Source: CAWGCE01 sp964480915 (GTDB lineage: Bacteria; Planctomycetota; Planctomycetia; Pirellulales; Pirellulaceae). Taken from it: a stretch of DNA of 13,582 nt. Below the pieces are notes generated by a model. The model had not been told where the DNA came from. It saw only the letters and a program-made list of their open reading frames with translations, and did not search any database. Each line of letters starts with the position of its first letter. The first letter of the stretch is position 1. The stretch spans positions 1-13,582 of the forward strand of contig CAYZRS010000103.1 of the NCBI GenBank assembly GCA_964480915.1. The letters run 5' to 3'. Position numbers and translations under genes: made by a program. This document shows, in pieces, positions 5,969-10,996 of this stretch.

Positions 5969-5992
5969 CCGCGGCAGCACGGATTGTCGCGG
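5969..5992 (+). promoter_or_regulatory. infC leader hairpin
   Basis: CCGCGGCA (5969-5976) pairs with TGTCGCGG (5985-5992), 8 bp with one G-U and an 8-nt loop, followed by CTTATTTT. It lies in the infC 5' leader, 30 nt before ATG 6023. It could be an attenuator or a translational control element. It also overlaps the in-frame TTG at 5984, which argues against that codon as a start. Confidence 0.4.
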
Positions 5993-6022
5993 CTTATTTT
6001 GTTGCAACAGCATCGGAACGTA

Positions 6023-6532
6023 ATGGCAGTTGATCGAAACATCACGCGAATGAACGACCAGATTCGCGTCACTCCAATTCGTGTCGTCAGTCACGAAGGT
6101 GAACAGTTGGGTGTGATCCCAACCGAAGAAGCACTAGCCATCGCTAAAGAAGCTGGCCTCGACCTCGTGGAAGTTGCTCCCGGCGAAAAGCCTCCCGTTT
6201 GCCGCATTATGGATTACGGCAAATATAAGTACCAAAAGAAGAAGAAATTCTCGAAGGGCAGCACCCACCAAACGAAGACGAAAGAAATTCGCCTGCGACC
6301 CAAGACCGGTCAGCACGATATCGACTTCAAGGTGAAACAGGCGCGTTCCTTTCTTGAGCACAAAGACAAAGTGCAAATTTCGGTCGTCTTCCGCGGCCGT
6401 GAAATTGCTCATGTGGAAGAAGGACGCCGCGTCATGGAAGGCGTGCTGCATGACTTGGAAGAGATTTGCAAAATCGAAATTCCACCGTCCCAACACGGCC
6501 GACGAATCGTTTGCACCGTGGCCCCACGCTAG
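6023..6532 (+). CDS. infC: Translation initiation factor IF-3
   Basis: IF-3 binds the 30S subunit, keeps subunits apart and proofreads start codon/initiator tRNA pairing. The protein (169 aa from ATG 6023) shows the N-domain RMNDQIRVTPIRVVSHEGEQLGVIPTEEAL, the linker with IMDYGKYKYQKKKK, and the C-domain with TKEIRLRPKTGQHDIDFKVKQARSFL and the end RRIVCTVAPR. Length is close to the family's ~170-180. The frame is open further upstream, and TTG 5984 or ATT 5996 are possible earlier starts; infC uses AUU in E. coli. I prefer ATG 6023 because conserved sequence starts soon after it and the region before is a hairpin. A Shine-Dalgarno sequence is not evident. It follows thrS, as in many bacteria, but the usual direct neighbour rpmI is 2.2 kb away. 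Confidence 0.95.
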   Translation: MAVDRNITRMNDQIRVTPIRVVSHEGEQLGVIPTEEALAIAKEAGLDLVEVAPGEKPPVCRIMDYGKYKYQKKKKFSKGSTHQTKTKEIRLRPKTGQHDIDFKVKQARSFLEHKDKVQISVVFRGREIAHVEEGRRVMEGVLHDLEEICKIEIPPSQHGRRIVCTVAPR

Positions 6533-6587
6533 TTGGCTACTGGCATCGCTAGCGGTGCTGCAAGCAAATTTCCCAACAGTCCAACGT

Positions 6588-6620
6588 GATCGCTCCGATG
6601 ATTCAATTGTCGGAGCGATC
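6588..6620 (+). terminator. Hairpin terminator after infC
   Basis: A perfect 11-bp inverted repeat (GATCGCTCCGA at 6588-6598, TCGGAGCGATC at 6610-6620) with an 11-nt loop lies 55 nt past the infC stop. Only TTT follows (6625-6627), so termination strength is uncertain. Its position separates infC from the next small gene. Confidence 0.55.
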
Positions 6621-6695
6621 GGCGTTTGGTACTTTCTCAGCCGCCAATCTCGGCTTCGACGACTCAGGGGTGAGAACGATCAAGAGGTGATGTTG

Positions 6696-6986
6696 ATGCG
6701 CAGTTTCACGATGTTCACGATCCTTTGCCTATTGCCCTGTTTCGGCTGCCAATGGAACGGCACGCAACGATCGGTTCAACCGTTTGCTGGCAACACGCCG
6801 GTCTTTCAAACAGCCCAACCGGGCCAGCCGCAAGCGTTCCCCCAACAAGCGCCACCGCCACCGATTCAATTCGCTCATCAGGCCGGTCAGTTCATCGGCG
6901 ACATGGCAACCGGGTTTGTCCGAAGTGCCGTCGGCGGAGCCGGCTTCACCGCGGGTCGTGACCTTTGGAATTCGATTGTTCGCTGA
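6696..6986 (+). CDS. Small exported Pro/Gln-rich protein, possible lipoprotein
   Basis: I do not recognise a family. The 96-residue product from ATG 6696 starts with a hydrophobic signal (MRSFTMFTILCLLPCFGC). The FGC at residues 16-18 could be a lipidation site, but the -3 residue is Cys where a lipobox has Leu/Val/Ile, so this is uncertain. Residues about 40-60 are rich in Pro and Gln (QPGQPQAFPQQAPPPP). The C-terminus has a glycine-rich amphipathic stretch (FIGDMATGFVRSAVGGAGFTAGRDLW). AAGAGG at 6682-6687 is 8 nt before ATG 6696; ATG 6690 in the same frame is an alternative with poor spacing. The frame is open much further upstream, overlapping infC, but that part is a shadow. It lies between infC and a reverse-strand glycosyltransferase. 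Function unknown. Confidence 0.6.
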   Translation: MRSFTMFTILCLLPCFGCQWNGTQRSVQPFAGNTPVFQTAQPGQPQAFPQQAPPPPIQFAHQAGQFIGDMATGFVRSAVGGAGFTAGRDLWNSIVR

Positions 6987-7005
6987 GGAGGGGGAGGGCT
7001 GAAAT

Positions 7006-7112
7006 TTGAGATCCAAAAAATGTGAGATCTGAGATCTGAAATTACATTTCAGATTGGAGGTCTCTGCTCTCAGCAACGTATCCGCAGATTTCGCAGATGG
7101 ACGCAGATTTTT
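7006..7112. repeat. Mixed intergenic repeats: AGATCTG/AAATCTG and CGCAGAT units
   Basis: Two repeat types lie side by side in the gap between convergent genes. First, GAGATCTG units (7024-7038) lead into a perfect palindrome, ATCTGAAAT (7034-7042) with ATTTCAGAT (7046-7054), of the same family as the array at 1-54. Second, three CGCAGAT units at 7084-7090, 7092-7098 and 7102-7108 run into a T-tract. CGCAGAT-type strings are a common intergenic filler in planctomycetes and related bacteria from my general knowledge. The rest of the gap to 7160 shows nothing else. Confidence 0.65.
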
Positions 7113-7160
7113 TTCGGTAGCGTCCGATCGAATCGGGCAGGGCGGCTTTCCGCTGGCAAT

Positions 7161-8468
7161 TTACAATCCGAGCAGTTCGTCATAGACCCGTCTTAAAGCA
7201 GCGGCCGCCACGCTGGCCGAGTGTCGCTCGGCGACGTTCGCTTGGCCTGCCTCGCCCAATTCGCGACGGTTTGGTTCGTTCAACAGCAGCTCGGTCAGTT
7301 GACGCGTCAAATCGGTGACGTCGTTCGCCTCGAACAGCCGGCCGCCAGCGGTCGAGGCCAGCAGTTCGGGAAAGATGCCGTGGTTCGGTTGCACGACCGG
7401 TTTGCCGCTCGCCAAAGACTCCAACACGTACAAACCCTTGGGCTCTTGGAACACGGTCGGCACAGCGACCACATCGACGTCGGCCAAGAACTGCCGCTTC
7501 TCCTCACGCGACACGGCGCCTCGATACTCAAAACTCTCTTCTCCACATTGGTCGCGCAGCCGCTGAAATAGTTCCTCGGCGTAGCCGGTCTGGTCGGCTC
7601 CTAACCAACCGGCGATGAGCAACCGAGTCTCGGCCGTCTCCGGTTGGGCCCGAATTTGCTCGAACGCTTCGACCAACAAGTGAAGCCCCTTCTCGGGCGC
7701 CAACCGGGCCAAATAGCCAATGGTCGGCGGCCCAGTTCGCGCCGCGTCCGGCGCGACACCGAACCCGTCGCTGGAGATCGCCAACGGAACTTGGCGAAAC
7801 TTGGCTCGATCAATACCTAAGAACGACGCCATGTGATCGGCGTAGAACTGGCTATGCACGACATAGGCATCCACCGACCGATCGATGTCGCGAATTTGTT
7901 GCAGCGCCGCCTGCTGGTGCTCAGGCCCCAGGTCGCTGAGGAACAAGTCATCACCTTGCAACGTCACCAAAACCGGGACGTTCAGTCGCTCTTTGATCGT
8001 CTTGGCGCAGGCGGCGATCAGGACGTTGCTGAACTGGACGAGCTCTGGTTGCGCGTGACGGTCGAGCCAGCGCACAACGCGTTCCACCTCGGCTCTTTGG
8101 TTCCCGTCGGCTCCTTGGAGCATCGAAACGGTCAGGTCGCCCAGCAGCGCCGCATTGGTTTCCATCCCGCGGCTGGTGACCCAACGAATCAACCGTGGGT
8201 TGTCGAGCCAGCGGTTGAGGAAACCGGGTAACCGCCCCCACCAAGGCAGCTTCTGCTGTAGGTAGACGTTGATGCCACCAAAGAAGACCTCCTGCTGGCT
8301 CTGATCGGCCTCGTCGGTCCGAATGGGCGTATAGGTCGGCACCAGCTGAATATCGACACCTGAGCTGTGCAGAGCGGCGGCCAACGCATTGTCCTGCAGG
8401 CAGCTGCCGCAGTACATTCCGCCCGCTCCGGCCGTCAACATCACGATTCTAGGTGCTTTCCGAGTCAT
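7161..8468 (-). CDS. GT4-type glycosyltransferase
   Basis: A 435-residue GT-B fold transferase from ATG at 8468 on the reverse strand. It would transfer a sugar from a nucleotide-sugar donor, probably for envelope or extracellular glycans. The N-domain begins MTRKAPRIVMLTAGAGGMYCGSCLQDN, with the Gly-rich loop and MYCGSC at 18-23; LVTLQGDDLFLSDL is near 167-180. The C-domain has GYLARLAPEKGLHLLVEAF (251-269) and the E-x7-E motif EPKGLYVLE (342-350) followed by SLASGKPVVQP, diagnostic of family 4. A TTG 14 codons upstream (8510) keeps the frame open, but ATG 8468 starts right before the first beta strand and is preferred. It is the only reverse-strand protein gene here and it splits the infC-rpmI cluster. 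Acceptor and donor cannot be told from sequence. I see no clear terminator at its 3' end. Confidence 0.9.
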   Translation of the reverse strand: MTRKAPRIVMLTAGAGGMYCGSCLQDNALAAALHSSGVDIQLVPTYTPIRTDEADQSQQEVFFGGINVYLQQKLPWWGRLPGFLNRWLDNPRLIRWVTSRGMETNAALLGDLTVSMLQGADGNQRAEVERVVRWLDRHAQPELVQFSNVLIAACAKTIKERLNVPVLVTLQGDDLFLSDLGPEHQQAALQQIRDIDRSVDAYVVHSQFYADHMASFLGIDRAKFRQVPLAISSDGFGVAPDAARTGPPTIGYLARLAPEKGLHLLVEAFEQIRAQPETAETRLLIAGWLGADQTGYAEELFQRLRDQCGEESFEYRGAVSREEKRQFLADVDVVAVPTVFQEPKGLYVLESLASGKPVVQPNHGIFPELLASTAGGRLFEANDVTDLTRQLTELLLNEPNRRELGEAGQANVAERHSASVAAAALRRVYDELLGL

Positions 8469-8591
8469 GAACCCATCTTCGACTGGTCGAATAGAGTGGG
8501 GAAGAGCCAACCAGCGATCGAGGCGGCTGTGAGCCGTTTTTTCCTAAAATTGGGCCGGCAGCACCGTGGCGGCCATAATCTGGAAACCCCC

Positions 8592-8620
8592 TTTAAGCGA
8601 GGCGAATTGAGCTCTACAAT
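8592..8620 (+). promoter_or_regulatory. Probable rpmI-rplT promoter
   Basis: TACAAT at 8615-8620 (5/6 match to -10) follows TTTAAG at 8592-8597 (3/6 match to -35) with an ideal 17-bp spacer. Transcription would start near 8627 and give a leader of about 97 nt before rpmI. This fits, because the reverse-strand gene upstream removes any read-through from infC. Confidence 0.5.
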
Positions 8621-8648
8621 GTGGAGTTCTCCAGGGGAGGAAGGTCCA

Positions 8649-8701
8649 CGCAGGGCCGCTGGTGGCCGTCGTGTCGCCAGTCAACACGTCCTCGCCCTGT
8701 G
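8649..8701 (+). promoter_or_regulatory. rpmI leader: candidate pseudoknot, possible L20 autoregulatory site
   Basis: Three stems can be drawn. An outer stem pairs CGCAGGGC (8649-8656) with GCCCTGTG (8694-8701), with one G-U. An inner stem pairs CTGGTG (8659-8664) with CGCCAG (8675-8680), with one G-U. The inner loop's CGTGT (8670-8674) is complementary to ACACG (8684-8688), making an H-type pseudoknot. The structure ends 22 nt before the rpmI ATG. In E. coli, L20 represses rpmI-rplT by binding a pseudoknotted leader at this place. Whether this RNA mimics the L20 site on 23S rRNA has not been tested. Confidence 0.4.
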
Positions 8702-8723
8702 AACAAGATGGAAAGAAGCAAAG

Positions 8724-8927
8724 ATGCCCAAGCAAAAGACTCATAAGGGAACCAAGAAGCGGTTTCGCCTGACTGCCAGTGGCAAGGCCAAACACCGCTC
8801 TTCGGGGACGAGCCACCTTGCACAAGGTCTGTCGACTAAGCGGAGACGCAACCTGCGCGGCACGACTTGTGTGGATAAGACCATGGAGCCGGCCATTCAA
8901 AAGGCACTCAACGGCTACAGCAACTAA
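8724..8927 (+). CDS. rpmI: 50S ribosomal protein L35
   Basis: This 67-residue, strongly basic protein belongs to the large subunit. It begins MPKQKTHKGTKKRFRLTASGKAKHRSSGTSHL, which is the family pattern (K-T-H-x-G-x-x-K-R-F-x-x-T-x-x-G-K), and has the expected length (~65). The internal KRRRNLRG matches the conserved K-R-x-R-x-L segment. GGAAAGAAG about 8-14 nt upstream may serve as ribosome-binding site. It is the first gene of the rpmI-rplT pair, with rplT 81 nt downstream. Confidence 0.96.
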   Translation: MPKQKTHKGTKKRFRLTASGKAKHRSSGTSHLAQGLSTKRRRNLRGTTCVDKTMEPAIQKALNGYSN

Positions 8928-8944
8928 CTAACAATTTGACCAGT

Positions 8945-8986
8945 CACGTGGGCAGCAACGCTTCCAAGCCGGAAGGGCCTGACGTG
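8945..8986 (+). other. Hairpin in rpmI-rplT intergenic RNA
   Basis: CACGT (8945-8949) pairs with ACGTG (8982-8986), GGC (8951-8953) with GCC (8977-8979), and CTTCC (8961-8965) with GGAAG (8971-8975), giving one long interrupted hairpin in the 81-nt spacer. It ends 22 nt before the rplT ATG. It could affect L20 translation or RNA stability; there is no U-tract for termination. Confidence 0.4.
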
Positions 8987-9008
8987 TACAATCCCGGAGA
9001 ATTATCCG

Positions 9009-9365
9009 ATGAGAACTACCAAAGGTTCAGCGCGTAATAAGGCCAAGAAACGCCTTTTCAAAAAAGCCAAAGGCTATCGCGGCGGTCGCGGAACTCTGCT
9101 CCGTACCGTGAAAGAGACTCTCGTCCGCGCTGAAGCATTCGCTTATCGCGATCGACGAGTCCGAAAACGCGATTTCCGTCGCCTTTGGATCACGCGTATC
9201 AGCGCAGCCGTTCGTGCTCATGACATGTCTTACAGCCAGTTCATTAACGGACTCAACAAAGCCGAAATCGGATTGAATCGAAAGATGCTTTCGGAAATGG
9301 CGATCCATGATCCGGAAGGTTTTGAGCAAGTCGTTGAAGCGGCCAAGTCGGCGGTCGCGGCGTAA
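9009..9365 (+). CDS. rplT: 50S ribosomal protein L20
   Basis: This 118-residue protein is needed early in 50S assembly and binds 23S rRNA directly. Family pattern throughout: basic N-terminal extension (RNKAKKRLFKKAKGYRGGRGTLLRTVKETLVRAEAFAYRDRRVRKRDFRRLWITRISAAVR, residues 9-69), then AHDMSYSQFINGLNKAEIGLNRKMLSEMAIHDPEGF. Length equals the usual ~117-120. GGAG at 8996-8999 is about 9 nt before the ATG. The protein is also the known autoregulator of rpmI-rplT in several bacteria. In the family cluster pheS normally follows closely; here it is 406 nt away. Confidence 0.97.
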   Translation: MRTTKGSARNKAKKRLFKKAKGYRGGRGTLLRTVKETLVRAEAFAYRDRRVRKRDFRRLWITRISAAVRAHDMSYSQFINGLNKAEIGLNRKMLSEMAIHDPEGFEQVVEAAKSAVAA

Positions 9366-9370
9366 AGCAG

Positions 9371-9420
9371 CTTAACGCGGCTTAGCGCGGCTTAACGCGG
9401 TTTAACGCGGTTTAACGCGG
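9371..9420. repeat. 10-bp tandem repeat YTTARCGCGG x5
   Basis: Five contiguous decamers start six bases after the rplT stop: CTTAACGCGG, CTTAGCGCGG, CTTAACGCGG, then two TTTAACGCGG. The variation is only C/T at position 1 and A/G at position 5. The period is close to one helical turn. It may be a slippage-prone element or an array of one binding site. Confidence 0.9.
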
Positions 9421-9653
9421 CATTCGGGCCTGGGCCCAATTTGCCAGCTTGCCATGAGCCGACTCGAGGTGCGGCGAAACTGCTGGCAGCCTCACGCGGC
9501 ACAAGACGCCCAGCGTCTGGCACTTCCCGTAAAATTGAACAAGTTCGTAGTGCCGGCCGCAGCCGGAATGAAGTGCGAACTTCACGCGGATACGTGCTCG
9601 TTCCGTCTAAGAGCGGTACTGCAAACCGCACCGCAAACCACCAGAATAGTAAG

Positions 9654-9673
9654 CAAGTGCCACCCGGCACTTG
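9654..9673. repeat. GGCACTT inverted repeat
   Basis: CAAGTGCC and GGCACTTG form a perfect 8-bp stem with loop ACCC. Related GGCACTT (9520-9526) and AGTGCCGG strings occur earlier in the same spacer. No U-tract follows, so a simple terminator is unlikely. Confidence 0.6.
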
Positions 9674-9771
9674 TCGATATTGAGTAAGTGGTATGGAGCG
9701 CAAAGCTTCCGTTTGAAGTTCCAACCGGGCGACAGATAAGCTAGATACGTCAAACGAGAACGTACACGAAC

Positions 9772-10785
9772 ATGCAAGCACTCGACACGATTCGCGACGA
9801 AGCGTTGGCTCAAATCGAAGCGGCCGAAACGGCGGAGGCGGTCGAGGCGGCGCGCATCGCTTTTCTGGGCCGCAAAGGGAAACTGACGGCGGCCCAATCG
9901 CTGCTTAAGGAACTGCCCAAGGAAGAAAAACCGGCCTTCGGACAGTCGCTGAACGCAGCTCGAGGTGCCATTACCGCGGCGCTCGAGGCGAAACAATCAA
10001 ACCTCCAAACGGCCGCCGACCAACAGGCGGTCGCTGGAATCGACGTCACGCTGCCGCCACGTCATCTGCCAGCAGGTGGCCTGCACCCGTTAACGCTGAT
10101 GAAAGATCATGTCGTAACGGCACTCAGACAGATGGGCTTCACGTTGGCAACGGGACCAGAAATCGAAACCGAGTTCCACTGTTTCGATGCGCTGAACACG
10201 CCCGAAGATCATCCGGCACGCAACGAAAAAGATACGTTCTATTTCGACAGCGGAAAACTGCTGCGGACCCACACCTCCAGCGTGCAAGTTCGCACGATGG
10301 AAAAGCTGGCACCACCCGTCCGCATCATCGCGCCCGGCTCGGCCTACCGGCGAGACGAAATCGATGCCACACACCTGTCCGTCTTCAACCAACTGGAAGG
10401 ACTCTACGTCGACGAAGGTGTCACGGTCGGACATCTGAAGGGAACATTGGAACGAGTCCTCCAAGCGATCTTCGGAACGGATACCGAAGTCCGATTCCGT
10501 CCCCACTTCTTCCCCTTCACCGAACCGAGCTTCGAAATTGACGTCAAACTGTGCGTCAAAGGCAAAGAACCGAAGTGGATCGAAGTCGCCGGCTGCGGCA
10601 TGGTCGATCCGGCCGTGTTTGACGAAATCAATAAAAGCCGTGGCGACAACGCGTTCGATCCGGCCAAGGTGACTGGCTTTGCGTTCGGCATGGGAATCGA
10701 TCGCCTGGCCATGATCAAATGGTCGATTCGTGACATCCGTTTGCTGATCGACAATGATACTCGCTTCCTACGTCAGTTTGCCTAA
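9772..10785 (+). CDS. pheS: Phenylalanine--tRNA ligase alpha subunit
   Basis: Catalytic subunit of the (alpha-beta)2 PheRS that charges tRNA-Phe. Residues 1-85 form the N-terminal coiled-coil arm that contacts tRNA. The catalytic core has GPEIETEFHCFDALNTPEDHPAR (128-150), LLRTHTSSVQ (163-172), motif 2 PGSAYRRDEIDATHLSVFNQLEG (188-210), RPHFFPFTEPS (243-253) and motif 3 GFAFGMGIDRLAMIKW (302-317). Length 337 fits the family (~327-350). Motif 2 has FNQ where many members have FHQ. No Shine-Dalgarno sequence is visible before ATG 9772. pheT follows in the same direction after an unusually long 211-nt spacer. Confidence 0.97.
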   Translation: MQALDTIRDEALAQIEAAETAEAVEAARIAFLGRKGKLTAAQSLLKELPKEEKPAFGQSLNAARGAITAALEAKQSNLQTAADQQAVAGIDVTLPPRHLPAGGLHPLTLMKDHVVTALRQMGFTLATGPEIETEFHCFDALNTPEDHPARNEKDTFYFDSGKLLRTHTSSVQVRTMEKLAPPVRIIAPGSAYRRDEIDATHLSVFNQLEGLYVDEGVTVGHLKGTLERVLQAIFGTDTEVRFRPHFFPFTEPSFEIDVKLCVKGKEPKWIEVAGCGMVDPAVFDEINKSRGDNAFDPAKVTGFAFGMGIDRLAMIKWSIRDIRLLIDNDTRFLRQFA

Positions 10786-10791
10786 AGGCCA

Positions 10792-10877
10792 TTTCGAAAC
10801 GGGAAAACAGGGACTGGCTACGGAACATTGGACCCTGAATCCTGCTCGGCAATCCAGGTGCCTGTTCCGTTTCGAAA
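10792..10877. repeat. Long inverted repeat between pheS and pheT
   Basis: TTTCGAAACGG (10792-10802) is perfectly complementary to CCGTTTCGAAA (10867-10877). Past a 3-nt bulge (10803-10805), AACAGG (10806-10811) pairs with CCTGTT (10861-10866), giving a 17-bp stem enclosing 49 nt. Inside, CGGAACA (10821-10827) is complementary to TGTTCCG (10863-10869), so it competes with the long stem. There is no U-tract after it. It begins 6 nt after the pheS stop. Confidence 0.75.
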
Positions 10878-10996
10878 CCTGTCCACTTTAAACACTTGCC
10901 CTTGTAAACTTGCCTGGCGTCGCCCCGGGCGCACCTAGCCACTAACCGCGAGGCAACTTTTGTCGCTTCGGTTGCATCACTCAAGAAGAGCTCCCC

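Larger units (their letters stand above)
9366..9771. other. Long non-coding spacer between rplT and pheS
   Basis: I see no credible gene in these 406 nt; the open frames crossing it are Arg/Ser/Thr-rich and lack ribosome-binding sites. It holds a 10-bp tandem repeat (9371-9420) and several short inverted repeats: AGACGC/GCGTCT at 9505-9519 and CAAGTGCC/GGCACTTG at 9654-9673. In E. coli the Phe leader peptide pheM sits ahead of pheS, but I found no Phe-rich small ORF here. A weak TTGAAG (9713-9718) with GATAAG (9735-9740) could be the pheS promoter. Confidence 0.6.

Noticed and set aside
6354..6689. N-terminal extension of the small exported protein overlapping infC
   Set aside because: The frame is open, but that part is out of frame within infC and its hairpin; a signal peptide and ribosome-binding site support ATG 6696.
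9441..9683. 80-residue open frame between rplT and pheS
   Set aside because: Low-complexity Arg/Ser/Thr-rich product crossing palindromes, no ribosome-binding site, no domain.
9600..9771. pheM-like phenylalanine leader peptide
   Set aside because: The only short ORF with an ATG near a plausible place (about 9694) encodes seven residues without Phe.
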